Shown piece by piece: positions 17,432-26,545 of a DNA stretch of 36,943 nucleotides. The notes under the pieces are model-generated. The model saw only the letters and a list, made by a program, of their open reading frames with translations. It searched no databases and had not been told where the DNA came from. The stretch is from Affinundibacterium seohonense (GTDB taxonomy: Bacteria; Pseudomonadota; Gammaproteobacteria; Burkholderiales; Burkholderiaceae_D). The position numbers and the translations under genes were made by a program. The stretch is from contig NZ_JACOFW010000033.1 of NCBI RefSeq assembly GCF_014284305.1, positions 1 to 36,943 on the forward strand, written 5' to 3'. Numbering within the stretch: position 1 is the first letter of the stretch; each line of letters starts with the position of its first letter.

Positions 17432-18175
17432 TTACATGCGGAAATGTTCACCCAAGTAGACGCGCCTGACGGTCTCATTGGTGATGATTTCATCAGGCCG
17501 TCCGCTGGCTAATACGGAGCCTTGATTGATGATGTATGCATGGTCACAGATGCCCAGTGTTTCGCGTACATTATGGTCAGTGATCAAAACGCCAATGTCG
17601 CGCTCTTTGAGGAAGCGGACAATGCGTTGAATTTCAATGACAGCAATTGGATCAACCCCTGCAAACGGTTCGTCCAATAGTACAAAACGTGGATTCGTGG
17701 CTAATGCGCGAGCAATCTCGACCCGACGCCGTTCGCCACCTGACAGCGCACGCGCTGGACTCTCACGCAAGCCATCGATCTGCAATTCTTCTAATAAGGT
17801 ATTAAGGCGCTTATCAATGTCAACTTTGGTAAGTGGCTTGCCATCATCATTGCGTTGCAGTTCTAATACCGCACGCACGTTGTCTTCCACCGATAGTTTA
17901 CGAAATACCGACGCTTCTTGCGGTAAATAAGATAAACCCAAACGCGCTCTTTGATGGATAGGGAAATTTGAAATATTCACCCCATCGATGTCAATTTTGC
18001 CGGCATCGGATGGTACTAAGCCAACGATCATATAGAACGACGTGGTTTTGCCAGCGCCGTTAGGCCCAAGTAGTCCAACCACTTCACCGCTCTTCACTTG
18101 CAGCGAGACATCACGCACCACTTGGCGCATGCCGTAGCGTTTTTGCAGGCCTTCGATTACTAATGTACTGGTCAT
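17432..18175 (-). CDS. lptB: LPS export ABC transporter ATP-binding protein LptB
   Basis: The 247-residue cytoplasmic ATPase that powers extraction of LPS from the inner membrane with LptF and LptG (not in this window). Walker A is GPNGAGKTT, the Q-loop is YLPQE, the ABC signature LSGGERRR, Walker B FVLLDEPFAGVD, and the H-loop lies in LITDHNVRETL. The start is ATG 18175, giving MTSTLVIEGLQKRYG; the frame is open further upstream but overlaps lptA. The gap from the lptA stop is 10 nt. Confidence 0.96.
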   Translation of the reverse strand: MTSTLVIEGLQKRYGMRQVVRDVSLQVKSGEVVGLLGPNGAGKTTSFYMIVGLVPSDAGKIDIDGVNISNFPIHQRARLGLSYLPQEASVFRKLSVEDNVRAVLELQRNDDGKPLTKVDIDKRLNTLLEELQIDGLRESPARALSGGERRRVEIARALATNPRFVLLDEPFAGVDPIAVIEIQRIVRFLKERDIGVLITDHNVRETLGICDHAYIINQGSVLASGRPDEIITNETVRRVYLGEHFRM

Positions 18176-18185
18176 GGTTATCTGC

Positions 18186-18776
18186 TTATTTTTCTTGTTT
18201 AGCGTCCGTTTTTGCTGGTTTGGGTTCTGAAGTGATACGGACTTTACCGCCACCTGGGACACGTTTGCCGCTGGTGGAGTTGGTCGCCGTAAACACATCA
18301 TTCAAACTGTCATACGAGAGAAATTCGCCATTTTGTTCTTGTGTGATTTTCTCTTGAGTTAAATAGCGTACTTGCGCTTTTGCGATAAATTTAACCACTT
18401 CGCTTTTTTTATCATATTCAACTCTGTCAGCCGAACCTTCTATCCACAAATCTTCACCGCCATCACGTTTTTGGCGGAAGAACACCTGGCTGCCATTGTG
18501 ACCGGATAGGGTAACGTTGCCACCACCATCGGTGGTCTCTGTTTCGACGGCATTCTCAGCACGAATCAATAATGTGCCACGACTCAACTCCACTTTGCCT
18601 GTCAGTGTTTTGGTATTGGTTTTTCCATCGAATACCGTATATTCAGCAGAAATATTGGTACGTTTTTGACTATCCGCTTTTTCTGCGTGGACGTACGGAC
18701 TGAGTAATGATGCCGTAATCAAACTGATGACTGCGGCGAATTTGAAAGCGCTTGTAGTTGATCTGGAAGTCGTCAT
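18186..18776 (-). CDS. lptA: LPS transport periplasmic protein LptA
   Basis: A 196-residue periplasmic protein that forms the beta-jellyroll bridge carrying LPS from LptC to LptD. A signal peptide (about residues 1-31, ending YVHA) precedes the OstA/LptA domain, visible in ISAEYTVFDGKTNTKTLTGKVEL and WIEGSADRVEYDKKSEVVKF. The C-terminus is a charged Lys-rich tail. It is followed after 10 nt by lptB and preceded by a 98-nt gap from lptC. Confidence 0.93.
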   Translation of the reverse strand: MTTSRSTTSAFKFAAVISLITASLLSPYVHAEKADSQKRTNISAEYTVFDGKTNTKTLTGKVELSRGTLLIRAENAVETETTDGGGNVTLSGHNGSQVFFRQKRDGGEDLWIEGSADRVEYDKKSEVVKFIAKAQVRYLTQEKITQEQNGEFLSYDSLNDVFTATNSTSGKRVPGGGKVRITSEPKPAKTDAKQEK

Positions 18777-18874
18777 TCAATAGTCCTCGTTTCTTTCAAT
18801 TTTCGTTTGTGCTACTCAACAATTGTTTGTCGCCGCTTGCTTCGACAAAGTTTAAGAATTGATGAGGGTAGGCA

Positions 18875-19498
18875 TTATTTGCTTGCACCAGGTGGAGCGA
18901 TACTTATCTGAACTTTACTTAGTAAGCGAATTTTTTGACTGCTATTATCTGCTTCCATGCCGATTGCGTTGAGATTGGCGCGTGGTGTTGTGAGCGTTAC
19001 TGCTTCCGCTGTACGCATTCTCTCAGTATCAGGAAAAAGAGTTAGTGCTTTGGTCGACATGGTGAGATGGGAACCTAGCTTACTATTGCTACGTTCAACC
19101 TGTACGTTTCCCCGCAAATGGATTTGATCTTCGGCTTTACTCTCTGGTTTTTCTTGAATTTTTTGTTTCACAATCGCGCGATCAGCCCGTATCGTCATGG
19201 GAGTTTTTTCCTGATCAATGCCGACAATTCTAGGTTGAACAATTTCGAATTCGTCTTCTTGTGGGAAATGAATGAGTCTGTCACCTGTGACGCGGTAATT
19301 GGTCTGTTTTGATTGCGATAAACGGACAAAATTAAATTGTTCTACATAATAGTCCGGTTCACTTCTATCCTTGCGGTTGTTCGCGTCATCATCGACTTGG
19401 CGTCGCATGACCTCATATACCCAAAAACTGCCGAGCATGATTAAGCCAAGTAAGGCGACACCTAGCCAGACGCGAATTCGATCAGCGGTCATCGTCAC
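18875..19498 (-). CDS. lptC: LPS export system protein LptC
   Basis: A bitopic inner-membrane protein of 207 residues that passes LPS from LptBFG to LptA. One membrane helix (about residues 9-30: VWLGVALLGLIMLGSFWVYE) is followed by a periplasmic LptC domain, with DYYVEQFNFVRLSQSKQTNY near its start and IHLRGNVQVER later. Its start overlaps the kdsC end by 17 nt; a second ATG two codons later is equally possible. Confidence 0.92.
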   Translation of the reverse strand: MTMTADRIRVWLGVALLGLIMLGSFWVYEVMRRQVDDDANNRKDRSEPDYYVEQFNFVRLSQSKQTNYRVTGDRLIHFPQEDEFEIVQPRIVGIDQEKTPMTIRADRAIVKQKIQEKPESKAEDQIHLRGNVQVERSNSKLGSHLTMSTKALTLFPDTERMRTAEAVTLTTPRANLNAIGMEADNSSQKIRLLSKVQISIAPPGASK

Positions 19499-20051
19499 TC
19501 ACATCCAAAAAAGGTGCTAATACAGAGTCATATTTGTTCTGTGCTTGCAAAATGAAATCACAAACTTCGCGAGCAGCGCCCCGACCGCCATTAATTTGCG
19601 TGACATAACAAACACGACTGCGTACTTCTTTGTGCCCATTGGGAACGCTAGCAGGGAATCCCACTCGTAACAAAATTGGTAAATCGATGACGTCGTCGCC
19701 TATAAATCCACAGGCTTCGTGCGGCACATTGAGCTCTTTGCATAAAGTGAGAAAGGCCGATTTTTTATCATGTATGCCTTGCATGACATGCGTTATACCA
19801 AGATCGCTGGCACGTTTGCTGACGATCGCTGATTGTCTGGCGCTAATAATGGCAGTGGCTATTCCAGCGCTCTGCAATAATTTAATGCCCTGACCATCGA
19901 GTACATTAAAACTCTTCATCATTTCGCCATCGGGGCCAAAATGCAAACTGCCATCGGTGAGTATGCCGTCCACATCGAAGATCATCAGACGTACTTGGGC
20001 GGCACGTTGTACTGCACCGAGGTTCGACCTATTCAAAGTATCCTGACTCAT
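19482..20051 (-). CDS. kdsC: 3-deoxy-D-manno-octulosonate 8-phosphate phosphatase
   Basis: A 189-residue HAD phosphatase without a cap domain that releases KDO from KDO-8-phosphate. The catalytic loop FDVDGILTDG carries Asp26 (nucleophile) and Asp28. Motif II is IISAR, and the Mg-binding motif GFIGDDVIDLPIL is intact. NGGRGAAREVCDFIL near the C-terminus is typical of KdsC. The ATG overlaps the kdsD stop (TAATG) and the end overlaps lptC, so the three are coupled. Confidence 0.95.
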   Translation of the reverse strand: MSQDTLNRSNLGAVQRAAQVRLMIFDVDGILTDGSLHFGPDGEMMKSFNVLDGQGIKLLQSAGIATAIISARQSAIVSKRASDLGITHVMQGIHDKKSAFLTLCKELNVPHEACGFIGDDVIDLPILLRVGFPASVPNGHKEVRSRVCYVTQINGGRGAAREVCDFILQAQNKYDSVLAPFLDVSDDDR

Positions 20052-21085
20052 TAAATCACCTTGGCACGTGTCAAATCATGGATATGCAAAGCACCGACTA
20101 ATTTTCCTTCAGCGTCAGCAACTAGCAACTGATTGATTCGATGTTGCTCCATAATTTCTACAGCTTCAACTGCTAATTGTTCAGGGCCAATCCGATGTGG
20201 GTTTTTGCGCATGATATCCGCAATCACCAATTCAGAAAAATTGAGTGGCTTATCCATCAAACGACGCAAATCACCATCGGTGAAAACGCCAACAATGTGA
20301 TTTTCTTGATCGACGATCGCTGTCATCGCCATGCCCTTTTGAGTGATTTCCATCAAGGCACTGCTGAGTTTTGTGCTTGGTTTGACTTGCGGAATTGCAT
20401 CACCAGTTCGCATCACGTCTTTCACGTGGGTGAGTAGACGACGGCCAAGCGCGCCACCCGGGTGGGAACGGGCGAAGTCTTCTTCCTTGAATCCTCTAGC
20501 ATCAAGTACCGCCACTGCGAGTGCATCTCCGAGTGCCAAAGTGACCGTCGTGCTGGCCGTTGGTGCCAGATTGAGTGGGCAGGCTTCTTTATTAACGTGC
20601 ACGCTCAAATGTAGATCCGCAAGTTTCGCCAACGTCGAGTTGGGGTTGCCAGTTAGGGCAATCAGTTTTACACCGAGTCGCTTAAGGATAGGCAAGATAG
20701 CGACTAATTCGCCAGCTTCTCCAGAGTAAGAAATCGCGATGAAAACATCCTGTGATGTGACCATACCAAGATCACCATGTGCAGCCTCAGCGGGATGCAA
20801 AAAGAAAGAAGGTGTGCCGGTTGATGCAAAAGTTGCGGCAATCTTTCGCGCGATATGACCAGATTTGCCTATGCCAGAAATAACCAGACGTCCTTTGCAA
20901 TACAAAACCAGATGGATTGCGTCAATAAATGCGGTGGAGTCATCGCCGCCCAAACGCTGTTTTAGGCTGAGAATGGCATCGGCTTCGATCTGCAAAGTTT
21001 CGCAAGCCAGTAACAAGGCGTGGTTGGTCTTTGCGTCGTTTGGTGATGCTTCGGTTTTTTCAGAAGAGATATTTAATGTGCTCAT
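20051..21085 (-). CDS. kdsD: D-arabinose 5-phosphate isomerase
   Basis: A 344-residue enzyme that converts ribulose 5-phosphate to arabinose 5-phosphate, the first step towards KDO. The SIS domain (about residues 45-195) has GIGKSGHIARKIAATFASTG and HPAEAAHGDLG, and two CBS domains (about 215-275 and 285-344) follow. KdsD and KpsF/GutQ paralogues look alike; the lpt/kdsC neighbourhood supports KdsD. No Shine-Dalgarno sequence precedes the ATG. A TATACT on the minus strand (21097-21092) lies only 6 nt upstream, so the message may be leaderless. Confidence 0.94.
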   Translation of the reverse strand: MSTLNISSEKTEASPNDAKTNHALLLACETLQIEADAILSLKQRLGGDDSTAFIDAIHLVLYCKGRLVISGIGKSGHIARKIAATFASTGTPSFFLHPAEAAHGDLGMVTSQDVFIAISYSGEAGELVAILPILKRLGVKLIALTGNPNSTLAKLADLHLSVHVNKEACPLNLAPTASTTVTLALGDALAVAVLDARGFKEEDFARSHPGGALGRRLLTHVKDVMRTGDAIPQVKPSTKLSSALMEITQKGMAMTAIVDQENHIVGVFTDGDLRRLMDKPLNFSELVIADIMRKNPHRIGPEQLAVEAVEIMEQHRINQLLVADAEGKLVGALHIHDLTRAKVI

Positions 21086-21348
21086 GGGTGGAGTATAAAC
21101 TAAATATGAATAAGCAAGAACTCTGCCAGATGTGAATTTACTATCAAGGGTTTGAACATCCTTAGCTGAATCTGTTGGTTAAACGTAGCAGAGATTTAGA
21201 AAAGTAATAGAAATAGAAGTTTGTCGATTCATAAATAGTGAGAAAGCTTGTCAATTAAATTTTATTCAAGGATACTTTTGCTGCTACGAAATTGCCTGAA
21301 TTGCGTATTTGTACTATTTTCTTTTAACTATATTGAGAAAGCCTAAAT

Positions 21349-22146
21349 ATGAATGTGAACCCTGATCAGCCAGAAAGTAATTTTCCGAACATGAGTAACT
21401 TGGTGTCGGAGGTTCCGCAACAGCCAAAATACAGTCCCGACGGCAATGTCGTCGATGCGGGCAAAGCTACCTCTTGGTATGGCTACGGCTTTGATCAATT
21501 CAAGGCAAATGCTGGGGTTTGGATCGGGATGGTGGTGGTATTGTTTGTCATCACGCTTGTGCTTAACGTTATCCCTGGAATTGGCACTTTTGTTTCTAAC
21601 CTACTCATGCCAGCGTTTTTTGGCGGATTGATGTTGGCGTGCCAAGCTCATCGTGAATCGAAGCCGGTGACTTTTGAATTTTTGTTTGCCGGATTTAAAG
21701 ATAAGTTTGGCGCATTGGCCTTACTCGGTTTATTTTGGATGATTGGTGTTTTAGTCGTTTCGATGGTTGCGGGGTTTTTTGCAGTGGCGGTATTCGGTGG
21801 TGCAATTGCAACTGGTGCGGTTCTTGGAAGCGCGGGTATGATGGGTTTGGGCTTTAGTGCGTTGATTGGTTTTGTTCTACTTGCGATGTTAATTGCGATA
21901 CCGTTGGCAATGGCGATTTGGTTTGCTCCAGCCTTGGTTGTTTTTCATAATGTCGCACCAATCGATGCATTGATTTTGAGTTTGAAGGTGAGCTTGAAGA
22001 ATTGGGCTGCGTTTTTATTGTTCTTTGTGTTGTATATCGTTTTCGCGATTTTGGCGTCGATTCCTTTAGCACTTGGTTGGCTAGTATTAGGTCCCGTATT
22101 AGTTGGTGCAATTTACGCAGCTTACCGCGATATCTTCCTAAGTTAA
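21349..22146 (+). CDS. BPSS1780-like multi-pass membrane protein, function unknown
   Basis: A 265-residue protein with a hydrophilic N-terminus (about 1-45) and about six hydrophobic segments between 57 and 262. The segments WYGYGFDQFKANAGVWIGM and SLKVSLKNWAAFLLFFVLY recall the BPSS1780 family of betaproteobacterial membrane proteins of unknown role; this assignment is tentative. One segment (about 145-175) is unusually rich in Gly, Ala and Met. It stands alone, divergent from kdsD, and ends at an intrinsic terminator. The ribosome binding site is weak. Confidence 0.75.
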   Translation: MNVNPDQPESNFPNMSNLVSEVPQQPKYSPDGNVVDAGKATSWYGYGFDQFKANAGVWIGMVVVLFVITLVLNVIPGIGTFVSNLLMPAFFGGLMLACQAHRESKPVTFEFLFAGFKDKFGALALLGLFWMIGVLVVSMVAGFFAVAVFGGAIATGAVLGSAGMMGLGFSALIGFVLLAMLIAIPLAMAIWFAPALVVFHNVAPIDALILSLKVSLKNWAAFLLFFVLYIVFAILASIPLALGWLVLGPVLVGAIYAAYRDIFLS

Positions 22147-22212
22147 GTAGCGCAACTATTGAGCTTAAATTAGTAGACGAAACGAATATTGATTCTAGAA
22201 TTGGTTTGCATG

Positions 22213-22248
22213 AAAAAACGCGGAAACGATTTCGTTCCGCGTTTTTTT
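22213..22248. terminator. intrinsic terminator
   Basis: AAAAAACGCGGAA pairs with TTCCGCGTTTTTT and the helix continues to the loop with one bulged A, with T-runs in both directions. It ends the 21349 gene and separates it from the antiporter gene. Confidence 0.9.
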
Positions 22249-22347
22249 ATTGTTGTGTGTTTTTCTCCTCGTGATTATGAAGTGCTTTCGTCGTTTTCTC
22301 TCAAGTGAAGATGCTTATGGCTCGAATAATCGGTAATAATAACCAAC

Positions 22348-24330
22348 ATGAACGCACTTGATACGACTTTACTTTTGTTAAGCAGCGCTGTGTTGGGCGT
22401 GGTGGCCTTGCGACTGTTGAATTTGCCACCGATGCTCGGTTATCTTGTCGTCGGCATTGTGATCGGCCCACACGCGTTAGCGTGGGCGCAGGAGAGTTCA
22501 ACAACCCATTTATTGGCCGAGTTTGGCGTTGTGTTTTTGATGTTTTCAATTGGACTTGAATTTTCCTTACCCAAATTGATTTCTATGCGAAGGGCAGTGT
22601 TTGGCCTCGGTATGGCGCAAGTGGTGAGTACGATTGCTTTGGCGATGCTGATGTGTTTTGGTGCTGCGATGGTGTTGCCAGAATACTTTGCAATCAGCTG
22701 GGAAGCTGCCTTTGCGATTGGCGGCGCATTATCGATGTCGTCGACCGCGATTGTGTCCAAAATGCTGACGGAGAAATTAGAGCTAGAAAGCCCGCATGGC
22801 AGACAGATTATCAGTATCTTGTTATTTCAAGATCTTGCAGTCGTCCCCCTGTTGATCTTGGTACCAGCGCTGGCGGCAGACTCGGATAATCTCAGCATGA
22901 GTTTGTTGACCGCGGCAGGCAAAGCCACCGTGGTTTTGTTTTTACTCTTTTTTGTTGGCAAAAGAGTTGTACGAGAATGGTTTGCGATCGTGGTGCGTCG
23001 TCGCTCGCAAGAATTGTTTATGTTGAATCTGCTGTTGTTCACTTTGGGCGCTGCATGGTTAACAGAAAAAGCCGGTCTGTCTTTAGCACTGGGTGCGTTT
23101 GTCGCAGGGATGTTGATTTCTGAAACCGAGTACAAGCATCAGGTTGAAGAAGACATTAAATCCTTTCGTGATGTCTTGTTAGGTCTGTTCTTTATTACTG
23201 TCGGCATGCTGCTTAATTTGCAGCTGGTCTTGGATTATGGTTGGATAATCTTGTTGTTATTGGTTGGTCCTGTGGCTTTCAAATTTGGACTGATTTTTTT
23301 ACTCGCCCGACTATTTTCCTGTCCGACCAGTGTCGCTCTTCGTACTGGCCTCGGTTTAGCGCAGGCAGGTGAATTCGGATTTGTATTATTGAATCAAGCT
23401 GGCGGTCTCAATTTGATCGATCCGATGCTATTGCAACTGATCTTGGCTTCGATGGTGTTATCCATGTTGATTTCACCGTTTATTTTGGCAAAGTCGGATT
23501 GGATCGTGTTGAAATTATCGTCGAATGAATGGATGATGCAATCCTTAGCATTGACGCAAATCGCTGCACGTACAATGAAGGTGAAGAAACATGTGATTAT
23601 CGCTGGCTTTGGACGTAGTGGCCAAAGCTTGGCGAAGTTGCTGTCGGATGAAAACATTGATTATCATGCACTCGATCTCGATCCTGACCGCATAAACGAA
23701 GCGCAAAAGGCAGGGGCGAATGTCTCTTATGGTGACGCTGGTCGTCGTGAGAGTTTAACTGCAGCGGGGATTAATCGTGCTGCAGCTTTGGTAATTACTT
23801 ATACCAATACACCATCCGCGCTAAAAATTTTGCACTTAGTGCACGAACTCAATCCGAGTTTGCCAGTCGTTGTGCGCAGTCATGACGATACTGATCTTGA
23901 AAAATTGCGAGCTGCTGGGGCGACTGAAGTGGTTCCCGATTTAATGGAAGGTAGCCTAATGCTCGCTTCGCACGCCTTGGTTTTGTTAGGCGTGCCTTTA
24001 AGACGCGTGGTGCATACAGTCCAGATGGCACGTGACGCGCGCTATGAATCTTTACGCGGTTTTTTTCACGGTGCTAGTGATGTCGTCGATGATGCGGAAA
24101 ATTTGCAATTGCGTTTGCATACCGTAGTGTTGAGTGAGCGCAGTAAAATGATTGGTAAAACGATTGATAACTTATCTTTGACCGAGTTAGCGGTTGATGT
24201 GACAGCCGTTCGACGTGGCAAAAATAGAATAAACGCAGAGAGCGATTTGGTACTGCAAGTCGGTGATGTAATTGTTTTACGTGGTACTGCTGAGGGTGTC
24301 GCGCGCGCCGAACAAAGATTATTAAAATAG
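22348..24330 (+). CDS. KefB/KefC-like cation:proton antiporter (CPA2) with RCK domain
   Basis: A 660-residue protein. The N-terminal part (about residues 1-385) has some 12 membrane helices, including LPPMLGYLVVGIVIGP and MSSTAIVSKML typical of CPA2 exchangers. A Rossmann RCK_N domain follows, with GFGRSGQSLAKLL at about 419 and the acidic end LDLDPDRI of its second strand, then a TrkA_C domain (about 575-660). Family members exchange K+ or Na+ for H+. Without the KefF/KefG partner nearby, glutathione gating cannot be claimed. It is followed by apt after 8 nt. Confidence 0.9.
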   Translation: MNALDTTLLLLSSAVLGVVALRLLNLPPMLGYLVVGIVIGPHALAWAQESSTTHLLAEFGVVFLMFSIGLEFSLPKLISMRRAVFGLGMAQVVSTIALAMLMCFGAAMVLPEYFAISWEAAFAIGGALSMSSTAIVSKMLTEKLELESPHGRQIISILLFQDLAVVPLLILVPALAADSDNLSMSLLTAAGKATVVLFLLFFVGKRVVREWFAIVVRRRSQELFMLNLLLFTLGAAWLTEKAGLSLALGAFVAGMLISETEYKHQVEEDIKSFRDVLLGLFFITVGMLLNLQLVLDYGWIILLLLVGPVAFKFGLIFLLARLFSCPTSVALRTGLGLAQAGEFGFVLLNQAGGLNLIDPMLLQLILASMVLSMLISPFILAKSDWIVLKLSSNEWMMQSLALTQIAARTMKVKKHVIIAGFGRSGQSLAKLLSDENIDYHALDLDPDRINEAQKAGANVSYGDAGRRESLTAAGINRAAALVITYTNTPSALKILHLVHELNPSLPVVVRSHDDTDLEKLRAAGATEVVPDLMEGSLMLASHALVLLGVPLRRVVHTVQMARDARYESLRGFFHGASDVVDDAENLQLRLHTVVLSERSKMIGKTIDNLSLTELAVDVTAVRRGKNRINAESDLVLQVGDVIVLRGTAEGVARAEQRLLK

Positions 24331-24338
24331 GAAAGTAG

Positions 24339-24881
24339 ATGATTAATTCAAACGAGTTTATTAAACAACATATTCGTACGGTGCCAGATTGGCCGCAGGT
24401 GGGCGTGCAGTTTCGTGATATCACAACGCTTTTGCAAGACCCCAAAGTATTTCGAGTGTTGATTGATATCTTTTTAGCGCGTTATGCGGACGCTAAATTG
24501 GATTTGGTAGCGGGTATGGACGCACGTGGATTTATTCTCGGTTCGGTAGTTGCGTATGAACTGAACATTGGATTTGTCCCGATTCGTAAAAAAGGCAAGT
24601 TGCCTTTCACGACGGTTTCCGAGAGCTATGAATTGGAATATGGAAGTGCAACAGTCGAGTTGCATACGGATGCGTGTAAAGCAGGAGACCGGGTCTTGCT
24701 CATAGACGATTTGATTGCGACTGGCGGCACGATGATGGCCGGAAAGAAACTCTTGGAGCGGCTAGGGGCGACCGTTGTTGAAGGTGCTGTGATTGTCGAT
24801 TTGCCAGAACTAGGCGGATCGAAACTGATTGAGGACAGTGGTTTACCGCTATTTAAAGTATGCGATTTTGCCGGACACTAG
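24339..24881 (+). CDS. apt: adenine phosphoribosyltransferase
   Basis: A 180-residue purine salvage enzyme making AMP from adenine and PRPP in the cytoplasm. The PRPP-binding motif [13 protein letters not shown] lies at about residues 119-131. The N-terminal [21 protein letters not shown] and the segment [11 protein letters not shown] are diagnostic of Apt. GGAAAG precedes the ATG by 4 nt. It lies 8 nt after the antiporter gene and is probably cotranscribed with it. Adenine salvage has no obvious tie to the antiporter. Confidence 0.96.
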   Translation: MINSNEFIKQHIRTVPDWPQVGVQFRDITTLLQDPKVFRVLIDIFLARYADAKLDLVAGMDARGFILGSVVAYELNIGFVPIRKKGKLPFTTVSESYELEYGSATVELHTDACKAGDRVLLIDDLIATGGTMMAGKKLLERLGATVVEGAVIVDLPELGGSKLIEDSGLPLFKVCDFAGH

Positions 24882-24901
24882 GTTTTTTTGATGGACTAAT
24901 T

Positions 24902-24927
24902 GCTTAAAATTTAAGCATAAATTTTTT
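24902..24927 (+). terminator. weak A/T-rich terminator after apt
   Basis: The palindrome GCTTAAAATTTAAGC (24902-24916) is followed by ATAAATTTTTT. The stem is short and A/T-rich, so termination may be incomplete. Confidence 0.5.
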
Positions 24928-24933
24928 GAGCCG

Positions 24934-24963
24934 ATCACAATCCTTGGAGAATTGCGTTATACT
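24934..24963 (+). promoter_or_regulatory. candidate ahcY promoter
   Basis: ATCACA (24934-24939) and TATACT (24958-24963) are 18 nt apart. The predicted start falls near 24970, exactly where the SAH riboswitch begins, which supports both calls. Confidence 0.5.
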
Positions 24964-24969
24964 TCGATT

Positions 24970-25138
24970 TCTCCAAGGAGCGCTGCGACAGAATTTTCGT
25001 TTTATCTTTCTGATGAAACCAACTGCCAGGCTTGGATTAGACGAGTGGATTGTTAGGTAATCCTAAAAAACACACTCACAGCAACTGCGCTCACGTTACT
25101 TTTTTCACTAGAAAGGAGGGCGTGAGAACGCCACCATC
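24970..25138 (+). promoter_or_regulatory. SAH riboswitch with Shine-Dalgarno-masking expression platform
   Basis: The conserved SAH-riboswitch blocks are present in order: AAGGAGCGCTGCGAC (24975-24989), GCCAGGCTTGG (25025-25035) and AACTGCGCTCAC (25083-25094). P1 forms from TCCAAG (24972-24977) and CTTGGA (25031-25036), and the P4 pseudoknot from GAGCGC (24978-24983) and GCGCTC (25087-25092). An alternative hairpin pairs CTCACG (25090-25095) with CGTGAG (25121-25126) and CTTTTTTC (25099-25106) with GAAAGGAG (25111-25118), hiding the ribosome binding site. The two folds share bases, so SAH binding should open translation of ahcY. The class is well established in proteobacteria upstream of ahcY; the switching scheme here is read from complementarity only. 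Confidence 0.9.
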
Positions 25139-26545
25139 ATGACATCTCAAACTACACAAGATTTCCACGTCGCTGACTTAAGCTTGGCCGATTGGGGTCG
25201 CAAAGAAATTCAAATCGCAGAAACAGAAATGCCAGGCTTGATGGCAATTCGTGAAGAATTCGCTGCCAGCCAGCCTTTGAAAGGCGCGCGCATCACTGGC
25301 TCATTGCACATGACCATTCAGACGGCAGTGCTGATCGAAACATTGAACGCACTCGGTGCACAAGTACGTTGGGCATCTTGCAATATCTATTCAACACAAG
25401 ATCACGCTGCTGCTGCAATCGCTGCTGGCGGTACGCCGGTGTTCGCATTCAAGGGTGAAAACCTCGACGAATATTGGGAATTTACGCATCGCATTTTCGA
25501 TTGGAAAGACGGCGGTTACTCGAATATGATTTTGGATGACGGCGGCGATGCAACCTTGTTGCTGCATCTTGGCACACGTGCTGAATCCGATATCTCTGTG
25601 TTGAATAATCCAGGTTCGGAAGAAGAAACTTGCCTGTTCAATTCCATCAAAAAACACTTAGCAATTGACGCGACTTGGTACTCTAAGCGCTTAGCTGCAA
25701 TCAAAGGTGTGACCGAAGAAACTACAACTGGCGTGCATCGTTTGTACCAAATGCATAAAGAAGGCAAGTTGGCTTTCCCAGCGATCAATGTCAACGATTC
25801 CGTAACAAAATCCAAGTTCGATAACTTGTATGGTTGCCGCGAATCCTTAGTCGATGGCATCAAGCGCGCAACTGACGTCATGATTGCAGGTAAAGTCGCC
25901 GTCATCGCTGGTTACGGTGATGTAGGTAAGGGCTCTGCGCAAGCAATGCGCGCTTTGTCAGCACAAGTTTGGGTCACAGAAATCGATCCAATTTGCGCAT
26001 TGCAAGCAGCGATGGAAGGCTATCGCGTTGTGACGATGGATTACGCTTGCGAGCACGGCGATATCTTCGTGACGACGACGGGTAACTATCATGTAATTTC
26101 ACATGAGCACATGTTGAAGATGAAGGATCAAGCGATCGTTTGTAACATCGGTCACTTCGACAATGAAATCGACGTTGCAGCACTCAAACAATACAAGTGG
26201 GACAACATCAAGCCACAAGTGGATCACGTGATTTTCCCAAGTGGCCGTCGTATTATTTTGTTAGCTGAAGGTCGTTTGGTCAATCTGGGTTGCGGTACAG
26301 GCCATCCTTCTTACGTCATGAGTTCGTCTTTCGCTAATCAAACGATTGCGCAAATCGAATTGTTCTGCAACACGGATAAATATCCAGTTGGTGTTTATAC
26401 TTTACCGAAACATCTCGACGAAAAAGTCGCGCGTTTGCAATTGAAAAAACTCAATGCACAATTGAGTGAACTGACGGAAGAGCAAGCGAACTATATCGGC
26501 GTGAAAAAAGAAGGTCCGTATAAGCCAGAGCACTATCGCTACTAA
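25139..26545 (+). CDS. ahcY: adenosylhomocysteinase
   Basis: A 468-residue cytoplasmic NAD-dependent enzyme that splits S-adenosylhomocysteine into adenosine and homocysteine, relieving product inhibition of methyltransferases. The NAD-binding loop is [18 protein letters not shown] (about 253-270). The substrate region [18 protein letters not shown] and the C-terminal Lys-Pro-Glu-His-Tyr-Arg-Tyr, which reaches the neighbouring subunit's cofactor site, are intact. The length fits the bacterial form with the roughly 40-residue insertion. AAGGAGG is 19 nt before the ATG, an unusual distance bridged by a small hairpin (25119-25132). First gene of ahcY-membrane protein-metF. Confidence 0.97.
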   Translation: MTSQTTQDFHVADLSLADWGRKEIQIAETEMPGLMAIREEFAASQPLKGARITGSLHMTIQTAVLIETLNALGAQVRWASCNIYSTQDHAAAAIAAGGTPVFAFKGENLDEYWEFTHRIFDWKDGGYSNMILDDGGDATLLLHLGTRAESDISVLNNPGSEEETCLFNSIKKHLAIDATWYSKRLAAIKGVTEETTTGVHRLYQMHKEGKLAFPAINVNDSVTKSKFDNLYGCRESLVDGIKRATDVMIAGKVAVIAGYGDVGKGSAQAMRALSAQVWVTEIDPICALQAAMEGYRVVTMDYACEHGDIFVTTTGNYHVISHEHMLKMKDQAIVCNIGHFDNEIDVAALKQYKWDNIKPQVDHVIFPSGRRIILLAEGRLVNLGCGTGHPSYVMSSSFANQTIAQIELFCNTDKYPVGVYTLPKHLDEKVARLQLKKLNAQLSELTEEQANYIGVKKEGPYKPEHYRY

